Below are positions 33,696-40,682 of a DNA stretch of 40,682 nt, piece by piece. The notes beneath the pieces were generated by a model, which worked only from the letters and a program-made list of their open reading frames with translations, was not told where the DNA came from and did not search any database. Every line of letters starts with the position of its first letter. Position 1 is the stretch's first letter. Both the position numbers and the translations under genes were made by a program. Source of the DNA: Thermosulfurimonas dismutans (GTDB taxonomy: Bacteria > Desulfobacterota > Thermodesulfobacteria > Thermodesulfobacteriales > Thermodesulfobacteriaceae); assembly GCA_011322625.1 (NCBI GenBank), contig DRMH01000132.1:1-40682 (forward strand), read 5' to 3'.

Positions 33696-34484
33696 GGCCA
33701 GCCACCCCTCCTCCGTTTCCTCACGGAGGACTTCGGCCCGGGGCACGGTGGAAAGGATTTCCCCGCGTTGTCCGGTGGAGATCCCGGAGACGATGACTGC
33801 TCCCCCGGGCCTTAACACCCCGGGGATCTCGGGAAGAAGGGCTGAGAGGGTCCCGATGGTGAGGTTGGCCAGCACCAGATCAAAGCGAGCGAGCGCCGCG
33901 GCATCGAGGCTCCCCCGGACGACCAGGATCCTTCCGGAAAGTTCGTTTTTTTCCACATTGTGCCGGGCTTCGCCCACCGCCCGCGGATCAATGTCCGCGG
34001 CAAGGACCCTTTGCGCCCCGAGCCTTGCCGCGGAAAGGGCCAGGATCCCGCTTCCGCAGCCCAGGTCAAAGACCGTTTCGGGTGCCACCTCCGGGAAAAG
34101 CTCCGTAAGGAGTCTGAGACAGAGCCGGGTGGTGGGATGTCTTCCGCTTCCGAAGGAAAGGGTGGAGCGAAGGTAGATCTCCCCGGGGGCCGGGGTCTCA
34201 TCTTCCGCCGGAACGAAGAACCTTAACGGCCCCACGGAGAAACGCTCCGGTTCGGGAAGCGGGGTCTCCGCAAGCCCGGTCTCCTCCACCTCCTCAAAGG
34301 AGAGCACCCGGGAAAGCCCCCGCAGGGTCTCGTCCAGGTTTTCCGCCGGATACCCCAGGACGAGAAGCCCCTCTCCGGAAAGATACCTCCGGTGCGGGGG
34401 AGAGAGCCCGGCCTTCTTAATCCGCGCGAGAACCTCCTCCGGATCCGTGGTCCGCACCTTTACTTGAAGGAATTGATCTTTCAC
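33678..34484 (-). CDS. prmA: Ribosomal protein L11 methyltransferase
   Basis: 268 residues. PrmA trimethylates ribosomal protein L11. The SAM site is VFDLGCGSGILALSAARLGA, the acidic motif is VLAADIDPRAV, and the family motif is LVLANLTIGTLSALLPE. A Rossmann core follows an N-terminal substrate domain of about 100 residues. Its 3' end overlaps the convergent inositol-phosphate gene by 18 bases and its start overlaps dtd by four. Confidence 0.93.
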   Translation of the reverse strand: MKDQFLQVKVRTTDPEEVLARIKKAGLSPPHRRYLSGEGLLVLGYPAENLDETLRGLSRVLSFEEVEETGLAETPLPEPERFSVGPLRFFVPAEDETPAPGEIYLRSTLSFGSGRHPTTRLCLRLLTELFPEVAPETVFDLGCGSGILALSAARLGAQRVLAADIDPRAVGEARHNVEKNELSGRILVVRGSLDAAALARFDLVLANLTIGTLSALLPEIPGVLRPGGAVIVSGISTGQRGEILSTVPRAEVLREETEEGWLALALRF

Positions 34485-34930
34485 AGGCGTTTGCGGGAGT
34501 CCAGGATTACGGTTACCGGGCCGTCGTTTACGAGGGCCACCTCCATGTAGGCCCCGAAGACCCCGGTCTTAACCGAAAGTCCCTTCTCGCGGAGGGCTTC
34601 GGCCAGGGCCTCGCATAGCCCGCGGGCCGCCTCCGGGGCCTCGGCCGGATCAAAAGAAGGCCTTCGTCCCCGGCGACAGTCCGCACACACCGTAAAGTTG
34701 GAGACCAGAAGCACTTCTCCGCCGGCTTCCAAGAGCGCAAGGTTCATCTTCCCCGTGGCGTCCTCAAAGAGCCTTAGGCCGGCGATCTTTTCCGCCATCC
34801 AGGAAAGATCCTTTTCCGTATCGCCCTTCTCCACCCCGAGGAGCACAAGAAAGCCCCGCCCGATCCGGGCCACCTCCTTCCCGGAAACCCGCACCGAGGC
34901 CTCCTTAACCCTCTGGATCACGGCGCGCAT
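34481..34930 (-). CDS. dtd: D-aminoacyl-tRNA deacylase
   Basis: 149 residues, normal length. Dtd hydrolyses D-amino acids (and glycine on tRNA-Ala) from tRNA. The two signature motifs are both present: VSNFTVCADCRRGRRPSF (SQxxL-like, here SNFTV) and GVFGAYMEVALVNDGPVTV. The ATG at 34930 lies inside the 3' end of the GGDEF-EAL gene, a 13-base overlap. Confidence 0.95.
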   Translation of the reverse strand: MRAVIQRVKEASVRVSGKEVARIGRGFLVLLGVEKGDTEKDLSWMAEKIAGLRLFEDATGKMNLALLEAGGEVLLVSNFTVCADCRRGRRPSFDPAEAPEAARGLCEALAEALREKGLSVKTGVFGAYMEVALVNDGPVTVILDSRKRL

Positions 34931-36981
34931 TTTTTCAGAAACTCCTTTAAGGCGGGAAGTTCCAGCGGCGGCGAAAAGAGGAACCCCTGCCCTTCCTCAC
35001 AGCCCAGTTCGAGAAGGATACGGACCTGTTCCTCTTTTTCTATCCCCTCGGCCACACTCCGGGCCCCTACATTGTGAGCCAGCCCGGTTATGGTGCGCAC
35101 CACATAGCGCGGTTTTTCCCCGAAAAGAAGATTCTCCACGAAGAAGCGATCGATCTTGATCTTATCCACCTCGAAATCCACCAGATAACGCATGGAGGAA
35201 TAACCCATGCCAAAGTCATCGAGGACGATCTTCACCCCCAGCCGACGCAGTTTGGTCAGGATGGAGAGGGTCTTTTCCGGCTCCTCCATGGCCGTGGTCT
35301 CGGTGATTTCCAGATGGAGTCTTTCCGGAGGAAATCCGGTACGTTTGAGGGCCGATTCTATCCTTCGGCTAAGGGCCGGGTCTCTGAACTGACGGGCGGA
35401 AAGGTTGACACAGACGAAACATTCTTCCCGGGAGAGACAGGGACTGAGATCCTCCAGGGTGCGCCGGAGCATAAATTCTCCCAGCTCGTGGATAAAACCG
35501 CTCTTTTCCGCCAGAGGAATGAAACGGGAAGGGGGAAGCACTCCCAGTTCGCGATGTTTCCACCGCACCAGGGCCTCCACCCCCACGATTTTTCTATCTG
35601 ATAGACGCACGATGGGTTGATAAACCGGAAAGAACTCCCCCCTTCGCAGGCCCTCCTGCATGGCTGTCCTGAGGATGGCCTCCTCGGCCAGGCTGCGTTC
35701 GAGCTCGCTGGAAAATACGGCCATGCGCTCGTCGTGTTCCTTGGCCCGTTTGAGGGCGGCCTCGGCCTTGGCCAGAAGGTCCTCGGCCTGGTTGCCGTCC
35801 CGGGGAAAAAGCGAAACCCCGGCCCGGAAGGAAAGGGAGATTTCTCCGCCGTTTACCCGGAAGGGCCGGCGGAAGAGGGCTTCTATCTTCTCCAGTACCG
35901 CCCGGATGCCCCAGGTGCCCCGAACATCCATGCAGATAAGCCCGAAACGGTCGGCAAAGAAGCGGCTCTTGACGTCGCTCCGGCGTAGATTTCGCTCCAG
36001 GCGTCGGGCCACCTCCCGCAGGACCCGGTTTCCCGCCTGATACCCCCACACCGTGTTGACCTCCCGAAAATCCATGAGGTCAAGGACCATCACCATGAGC
36101 TGTTCCCTTTTACGGAGCCCTCGCGCGATAAAGGCCCGCAGTTTCTCCAGAAAGAGCTGCCGATTGGGGAGCCCGGTAAGGGGGTCGAAGAAGGCCAGTT
36201 CGGTGAGCCTGCGTTCCAGGACCCGCTGAGGCGTAAGGTCTATCCCTATTCCCACCCCCACACGTCGGTTCTCCAGATGCACGGTCTCGGTGAAAAGCGT
36301 GACCAGTTTTTCCTGCCCGCTCCGGGTGAGAAGATGGAGCTCCTGATAGGTATAGGGAAAATCCTTTCCTTTGGCCCGGCGTTCCAGGTTCTTCTTGACC
36401 TCCTCCTGGAAACGGGGATGCACCACCTCCCAGACCCGTTTCCGGCGCAGTTCCTCCAGGGAATAACCCAGCAGATTGAGGGCGTAGGAGTTGGCATAAA
36501 GGAAGGTCCCCTCCTGGAGATCGTAAAGCACCAGTCCCACCGGGGCCTTTTCCAAAAGGGTGATCCAGAGGGGCAGCCCCTGCGAGGGGAGGGCCTCCTC
36601 CCCCAGTTTTATCCACAGACCGATAAGGGTGAGGCGCCCCTCCTCTTCCTCCCGGAAGAGGGAAACCCCCTCGCGTAACTGAACGTAGCTTCCATCCGGA
36701 CGACGAAGGCGAAAGGATCGCCACAGTTCACCCTTCCGGGACAGGAGTTGACGCTTGGCCTTCTCCAGCCCCTCACGGTCGTCGGGATGCAAGGCCTCGG
36801 GACGCCAGAGAAGGGGGAAAAGGTCCTCGGTCCCGGCCAGGGCCTTGAGCCTGGGGCTGGCGAAGATCAAGCGCCTGGGTTCGAAAGTCTCCTCCTGGCG
36901 GGAGGCCTCCAGGAGATAAATACCCGCCGGGAGCCCGATGAGATAGTCCTCGCAGGGTGGTTCCAGGGTTAGAAAAAACAT
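34918..36981 (-). CDS. PAS-GGDEF-EAL c-di-GMP phosphodiesterase (degenerate GGDEF)
   Basis: 687 residues. Two PAS-like sensor segments (about 1-130 and 135-265), a GGDEF fold (about 270-440) and an EAL domain (about 445-685). The GGDEF motif is FADRF (about 342-346), lacking both Gly and the Glu, so the cyclase should be dead and perhaps binds GTP or serves as a regulator. The EAL domain looks active: EALVRW (about 469), the ITE and DDFGMGYSS motifs, VDKIKIDRFFV and AEGIEKEEQ. It is probably a c-di-GMP phosphodiesterase. ATG at 36981 sits in an AT-rich leader with no clear ribosome site. It is upstream of dtd and prmA. Confidence 0.92.
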   Translation of the reverse strand: MFFLTLEPPCEDYLIGLPAGIYLLEASRQEETFEPRRLIFASPRLKALAGTEDLFPLLWRPEALHPDDREGLEKAKRQLLSRKGELWRSFRLRRPDGSYVQLREGVSLFREEEEGRLTLIGLWIKLGEEALPSQGLPLWITLLEKAPVGLVLYDLQEGTFLYANSYALNLLGYSLEELRRKRVWEVVHPRFQEEVKKNLERRAKGKDFPYTYQELHLLTRSGQEKLVTLFTETVHLENRRVGVGIGIDLTPQRVLERRLTELAFFDPLTGLPNRQLFLEKLRAFIARGLRKREQLMVMVLDLMDFREVNTVWGYQAGNRVLREVARRLERNLRRSDVKSRFFADRFGLICMDVRGTWGIRAVLEKIEALFRRPFRVNGGEISLSFRAGVSLFPRDGNQAEDLLAKAEAALKRAKEHDERMAVFSSELERSLAEEAILRTAMQEGLRRGEFFPVYQPIVRLSDRKIVGVEALVRWKHRELGVLPPSRFIPLAEKSGFIHELGEFMLRRTLEDLSPCLSREECFVCVNLSARQFRDPALSRRIESALKRTGFPPERLHLEITETTAMEEPEKTLSILTKLRRLGVKIVLDDFGMGYSSMRYLVDFEVDKIKIDRFFVENLLFGEKPRYVVRTITGLAHNVGARSVAEGIEKEEQVRILLELGCEEGQGFLFSPPLELPALKEFLKKCAP

Positions 36982-37032
36982 ATAAGAATATATAAATCAA
37001 AATTTACTCTTTTGGGAGCCCCCCTTTTTGCA

Positions 37033-37061
37033 TTGTCAAAATCGGGGGAAAACTTTAAGCT
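37033..37061 (+). promoter_or_regulatory. Candidate promoter of the hisB-lipoprotein-hisA operon
   Basis: TTGTCA (37033-37038) matches TTGACA at five positions; after 17 bases TAAGCT (37056-37061) is a three-of-six -10. A GGAGG lies six bases before the hisB ATG. The same bases read TTGACA on the minus strand but have no matching -10 for the GGDEF-EAL gene. Confidence 0.4.
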
Positions 37062-37088
37062 TAGACTCAGGTGCCGCGGAGGTCGGGA

Positions 37089-37664
37089 ATGAGCGAGGTG
37101 GAAATAGGTCGTGAGACGCGGGAGACCACGGTCCGGGTAAGGCTCTCTCTTTCCGGGGAACCGGGGCGGATTGATACCGGCGTGGGTTTTCTGGATCACA
37201 TGCTGGAACTCTGGGCCTATCATGGCCGGCTGGGGCTCACGGTGGAGGCCCGGGGGGATCTCCATGTGGATGCCCACCATACGGTGGAGGACGTGGGCCT
37301 GGTCCTGGGGGAGGCCCTGGCCCGGATCTTGGGAGAAAGGAAGGGGCTGGCTCGATACGGAGAAGCCACCATCCCCATGGAGGAGGCCCTGGCCCAGGTG
37401 GTGGTGGATCTGGCCCGGCGTCCTTATTTTCGCTTTGAGGGGCGATTTCCCGTGGAAAAGGTGGGCACCTTTGATCTGGAATTGATCCCCGAGTTCCTGC
37501 GGGCCCTGACCATGAAGGGGCTCTTCACCCTGCATGCTCGTATCCTTTACGGGGAAAACGCCCACCACATGTCCGAGGCCCTCTTTAAGGCCCTGGCCTA
37601 TGCCCTACGGCGGGCCCTGGCCCGGGAGGGAGAGGACGTCCGTTCCACCAAGGGAGTGCTCTAA
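37089..37664 (+). CDS. hisB: Imidazoleglycerol-phosphate dehydratase
   Basis: 191 residues from the ATG at 37089, six bases after GGAGG; the GTG at 37071 is less likely. HisB performs the sixth histidine-biosynthetic step. The two metal-binding motifs are present: DAHHTVEDVG and NAHHMSEALFKA, plus GFLDHMLELWAYHG. It is a monofunctional HisB without the phosphatase domain. Next is a lipoprotein gene 18 bases away. Confidence 0.95.
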   Translation: MSEVEIGRETRETTVRVRLSLSGEPGRIDTGVGFLDHMLELWAYHGRLGLTVEARGDLHVDAHHTVEDVGLVLGEALARILGERKGLARYGEATIPMEEALAQVVVDLARRPYFRFEGRFPVEKVGTFDLELIPEFLRALTMKGLFTLHARILYGENAHHMSEALFKALAYALRRALAREGEDVRSTKGVL

Positions 37665-37682
37665 ACCATGTCCGGAGGAAGA

Positions 37683-38339
37683 ATGCCCAGACGAAAGACG
37701 CTCTGGTGCCTGGTCTGTTTGATCCTGGTGGCCTGTACCCACCCGCCGGAGAGGCCGTCCCTGTACGCCCCTCCCCGCAGCATAGCCGTGCTCCCCTTTG
37801 AGGTTACCTGTCCCGGGGAGGGCTGGGGATACTTTCCCTGTCCGGTGCGGGAGATCCCCACCGGGGAGGTGGCTCCCGGAGCGGCGGAGACCATGGATCG
37901 TCTCCTGCGGGAGCTTCTCGCCTCTCATCCCGGGTTTCGTTTTATAAATCGTGGCGATTTTGAGGTTTTATGGAGTCGGGCCCTGGCCAATCTGGCCCAG
38001 CCCTCTCCTGCTCAGATCATCAAGGCCCTGGGGCGGGAAATCGGCACCCAGGCCCTGCTTTACGGAAGGATTTTCCGTTTTCGGGAACGCCGGGGCAAGG
38101 GCTATGCGGTGGAAAGGCCGGCCTCGGTGGCCTTCGCTCTGGTCCTTTTCGATGCCCGAAGCGGGCGCGTGCTCTGGAAAGGATGGTTCGATGAGACCCA
38201 GCAACCCCTGAGCCGGAATCTCTTCAAGATCAAACTCTACGGCGGGGTCCGCTGGCTCACCGCGGAGGAGTTGGCCCGCCGGGGGCTGCAAAAGGTTCTT
38301 AAGGATTTCCCCTTTCCGCAGGGTGGCAGTGGAGGATAA
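37683..38339 (+). CDS. Lipoprotein of a GNA1162/CsgG-LpoB-like type
   Basis: 218 residues from the ATG at 37683, four bases after GGAGG; the ATG at 37668 would add five residues. The signal ends in a lipobox LVAC (Cys 18), so it should be a lipid-anchored outer-envelope protein. The mature part begins RSIAVLPFEVTC and includes GTQALLYGRIFRFRER, then a CsgG-like RSGRVLWKGWFDETQQPLS strand region. Related proteins are assembly lipoproteins for outer-membrane systems; the role here is unknown. It interrupts hisB and hisA, an odd place for it. Confidence 0.75.
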   Translation: MPRRKTLWCLVCLILVACTHPPERPSLYAPPRSIAVLPFEVTCPGEGWGYFPCPVREIPTGEVAPGAAETMDRLLRELLASHPGFRFINRGDFEVLWSRALANLAQPSPAQIIKALGREIGTQALLYGRIFRFRERRGKGYAVERPASVAFALVLFDARSGRVLWKGWFDETQQPLSRNLFKIKLYGGVRWLTAEELARRGLQKVLKDFPFPQGGSGG

Positions 38340-38342
38340 GCC

Positions 38343-39068
38343 ATGCTGGTGATACCCGCTATCGATTTGAAGGACGGGCGGTGTGTGCGTCTCTATCAGG
38401 GAGATTATGCCCGGGAAACAGTGTACGGGGAGGACCCGGTGGCCCAGATCAGGGCCTTCGCCCGGGAGGGGGCCCCGAAGATTCATATCGTGGATCTCTC
38501 CGGAGCCCGGGAGGGGCGTCCGGTTCACCTGGAGATTATTCTGAGCATGGTCCGGGCGGTGGAGGTCCCGGTGGAGGTGGGAGGAGGTATTCGGGATCTT
38601 TCCACCATCGAACGATACCTGGAGGCCGGGGTGGCGCAGGTTATCCTGGGCACGGTGGCTTGTCGCGAACCGGAACTGGTACGCAGGGCAGCCGCACGTT
38701 TCCCCGGACGTATCCTGGTGAGCCTGGATGTTCGGGGGGAGAGGGTGGCGGTGTCCGGCTGGACCCGGGCCGAGGATCTCCATTATCTGGAGCTGGCTCG
38801 AACCCTGGAGCAGGCCGGGGTGGCCGGATTTATCTTTACCGAGATCGAGAGGGACGGCACCGGAAAAGGGGTCTATACCCGGAGGCTGGAGAGGCTTCTG
38901 GAAACGGTGAAGGTCCCGGTTACCCTGGCCGGGGGAGTCTCCACGGTGGAGGATATTCGGTGCCTTAAGCCCCTGGAAGGAAAGGGCCTTTCCGGGGTTA
39001 TCGTGGGAAGGGCCCTCTACGAAGGCACCCTGTCCCTCTCCGAAGCCCTGAAGGTGGCTCAGAGCTAA
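38343..39068 (+). CDS. hisA: Phosphoribosylformimino-5-aminoimidazole carboxamide ribotide isomerase
   Basis: 241 residues. HisA is a TIM-barrel enzyme of histidine biosynthesis. IPAIDLKDGRCVRLYQGD at the start carries the first catalytic Asp (8), SLDVRG carries the second, and VEVGGGIRDL and LAGGVSTVEDI form the two phosphate-binding loops. GGAGG is just upstream of the ATG. Its stop shares one base with the RNase II start. Confidence 0.95.
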   Translation: MLVIPAIDLKDGRCVRLYQGDYARETVYGEDPVAQIRAFAREGAPKIHIVDLSGAREGRPVHLEIILSMVRAVEVPVEVGGGIRDLSTIERYLEAGVAQVILGTVACREPELVRRAAARFPGRILVSLDVRGERVAVSGWTRAEDLHYLELARTLEQAGVAGFIFTEIERDGTGKGVYTRRLERLLETVKVPVTLAGGVSTVEDIRCLKPLEGKGLSGVIVGRALYEGTLSLSEALKVAQS

Positions 39069-40682
39069 TGGGAGAGCGAGAGGATCTGGTCGGCCGGCTG
39101 GCCGAGGTAATTCAGCATGGCCGGCCGCTTCCGGTTTATGTCCTGGGGACTAAAGGAAAGCGCCTGCGGGTGCTCCTGCCCTCGGGGAAGGAAGAAACCG
39201 TCTCTTCCGGGCAGACCCTCCTTCTTTCCCGAAAGCGTCTGCGGGGACTTTCGCGCCACGAGGCCCTGTCCCTTCTGGCCGAAACGGACAAAAAACGCTC
39301 CGCCCTGCGGACGGAAATAGATCTTCCCATCCTCTGGGAACTGGTGGTGGATGAGGCCGAGGTCTTTGATCCTTATGAGCTGGCGGCCCTTTACTTCGGG
39401 AATCAGAGCGGAGACGATGAAGCCGCAGCGCTAGTCCGGGCGGTGCTGGAGGATCGCCTCTATTTTCGATGGCGCGAGGGGAAGATCCTGGTGCATACCC
39501 GGGAAGAGGTGGAAAGACTGCGTCTGGCCCGGGAGAGGGAGGCCGAACGACTTCGACGTCTTTCCCTGGGCGAGGCCTTTCTGGGCGGGCTCCTGCGGGG
39601 AGAGGAACCCCCGGACCTCCCCCCGGAGATTCGGGAATATTTCCTCTCGGCCCTCCGCGATTATTGCCTTTTCGGCGAGGAAGCCCCCCGGGCCCGGGAG
39701 ATCCGGGAGGTCCTTACCCGGATCAAGGCCACCGGTCCGGAGACGCCCTTTCGTCTTCTGGTGCGGGCCGGGGTCTTCCGGGAGGACGAAAACCTGGAAC
39801 TTTTGCGCTATCGGATCCCGGTGGATTTCCCCGAGGAGGTGCTGCGCGAGGCCGAGGGCCTCAGGGAGCGGGAGCTACCCCGCGAAGACCTTACCTCGCT
39901 TAACACCTTTACCATCGACGCCGAAGACACCCGGGACTTCGACGATGCCCTGCACGTGGAAGAGACCGACGAGGGCTGGGTGGTGGGGGTGCATATAACC
40001 GATGTGGCTTCGGTGGTGCCCCCCGGGAGCAAGGTCTTCGGGGAGGCCCTGCGCCGCGGGCAGACCCTCTATCTACCGGAAGGCATCATTCCCATGCTGC
40101 CTCCTCTCCTTTCCGAGGAGAAACTCAGCCTCCGGGCCGGAGAAAAACGCCCGGCGGTTTCCTTTCTGCTTTTCTTCTCTCCGGAAGGGGAACTGCGGGA
40201 GTTCCGTTTGCTCCTCAGCTATATCCGGGTGGCCCGGCGGTTGACCTATGAGGAGGTGGATAAACGTATAGAGAGCGGGGATCCCTTCTGGGTCCGGCTT
40301 TACGATCTGGCCCGGGGGTTTGCCGCCCGGCGCAGGAAGGCGGGAGCGCTGGCGGTGACCCTTCCGGAAATAGTGATCCGGGTGGAGGAGGGAGGGGAGA
40401 TCCGCATCGAAAGGCTGGAATTCACCCCCGCGCGCCTTCTGGTGGCGGAGTTCATGATCGCCGCCAACTTCGCCGCAGCCAGATTTATGGCCGACCACGG
40501 AGTGCCGGCCCTTTATCGGTTTCAGAAGGAACCCCTGGAACGTCTCCTTCGGGAGGGGGAAGAGGAGGATCTGGTCAAGGTCTTTCAGCAACTGCGGTAT
40601 CTGGTCCGCGGGGAACTGGGGCTTTCCCCGGAGTTCCATCACGGCCTGGGGCTTCCGGCCTATACCACCGTAACTTCTCCCA
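39068..40682 (+). CDS. RNase II/R-family exoribonuclease, truncated by the right edge
   Basis: An ORF not in the track: ATG at 39068 (TAATG overlap with hisA), open to the edge, 538 residues seen. The RNB catalytic site is TFTIDAEDTRDFDDALHV at about 281, with all four Asp present, and the later IIPMLPPLLSEEKLSL and ARFMADHGVPALYR are the family motifs. It ends within YTTVTSP, just before the usual SPIRRY. The first 270 residues are an RNase II-like cold-shock/N-terminal region. It hydrolyses RNA 3' to 5'. RNase II versus RNase R is undecided since the C-terminus is missing. Confidence 0.93.
   Translation, partial: MGEREDLVGRLAEVIQHGRPLPVYVLGTKGKRLRVLLPSGKEETVSSGQTLLLSRKRLRGLSRHEALSLLAETDKKRSALRTEIDLPILWELVVDEAEVFDPYELAALYFGNQSGDDEAAALVRAVLEDRLYFRWREGKILVHTREEVERLRLAREREAERLRRLSLGEAFLGGLLRGEEPPDLPPEIREYFLSALRDYCLFGEEAPRAREIREVLTRIKATGPETPFRLLVRAGVFREDENLELLRYRIPVDFPEEVLREAEGLRERELPREDLTSLNTFTIDAEDTRDFDDALHVEETDEGWVVGVHITDVASVVPPGSKVFGEALRRGQTLYLPEGIIPMLPPLLSEEKLSLRAGEKRPAVSFLLFFSPEGELREFRLLLSYIRVARRLTYEEVDKRIESGDPFWVRLYDLARGFAARRRKAGALAVTLPEIVIRVEEGGEIRIERLEFTPARLLVAEFMIAANFAAARFMADHGVPALYRFQKEPLERLLREGEEEDLVKVFQQLRYLVRGELGLSPEFHHGLGLPAYTTVTSP

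Noticed and set aside
39469-39903. 144-residue plus-strand ORF inside the RNase II gene
   Set aside because: It is a shifted frame of the open RNase II frame from 39068, which has catalytic motifs.
1-40682. tRNA, CRISPR array, insertion sequence, phage genes or replication origin
   Set aside because: I saw no T-loop patterns outside coding genes, no spaced repeats, no transposase or integrase motifs and no DnaA-box cluster.

Overview
The window is a dense, GC-rich bacterial chromosome segment. I see no tRNA, rRNA, CRISPR array, insertion sequence or phage gene. The organism is probably a thermophilic, anaerobic, Gram-negative bacterium; my best guess is a Thermodesulfobacteria-like lineage. 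LPS and outer-membrane genes (heptosyltransferase, cpoB, tolQ, lipoproteins) indicate Gram-negative. Futalosine menaquinone genes (mqnB, mqnD), a 2-oxoacid:ferredoxin oxidoreductase, ThyX and PyrK/PyrD-type dihydroorotate dehydrogenase suit an anaerobe. A fused di-myo-inositol-phosphate synthase suits life at high temperature. The taxonomic placement is inference from gene content only.

Layout. 159-3960 (minus): a coiled-coil nuclease-like protein, dut, thyX and two methyltransferases form a tight operon, with a small unknown gene beside it. 4039-10756 (plus): a secreted DUF4139-like protein, zapB, zapA, a probable 6S RNA, then rny-ymdB-mqnB-mqnD-tolQ. 10753-14545 (minus): ferritin, a chemoreceptor and an HDOD-GGDEF diguanylate cyclase. 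14612-22494 (plus): a giant tandem UvrA (four ATPase domains), a DUF1703-type AAA/nuclease protein and a heptosyltransferase. 22474-27352 (minus): a HicB antitoxin with a truncated hicA, a periplasmic binding protein, cpoB, and a yedE-yeeE-pyrK-pyrD run. 27543-31594 (plus): a GcvH-like protein lacking the lipoylation lysine, fabD, and four oxidoreductase subunits. 31549-36981: an ATP-grasp gene (minus), the inositol-phosphate enzyme (plus), then prmA, dtd and a PAS-GGDEF-EAL protein (minus). 37089-40682 (plus): hisB, a lipoprotein, hisA and an RNase II-family gene cut by the window edge.

How the genes work together. dut and thyX supply dTMP. pyrK and pyrD form the flavin/iron-sulfur dihydroorotate dehydrogenase, apparently transcribed with two halves of a YeeE/YedE sulfur-compound transporter. 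The two c-di-GMP proteins look complementary: one has an intact GGEEF and inhibitory site, the other a degenerate GGDEF with an intact EAL. UvrA acts in nucleotide excision repair and RNase Y in mRNA decay.

The observations most worth following are the K-to-R substituted acidic-tailed GcvH homologue heading the oxidoreductase operon, the tandem UvrA with an altered first ABC signature, the hicA remnant broken at the end of waaC, the 6S RNA candidate, the sulfur-transporter/pyrimidine operon, and two leucine-codon styles that alternate between gene blocks. I did not find a convincing wholly new multi-gene system.
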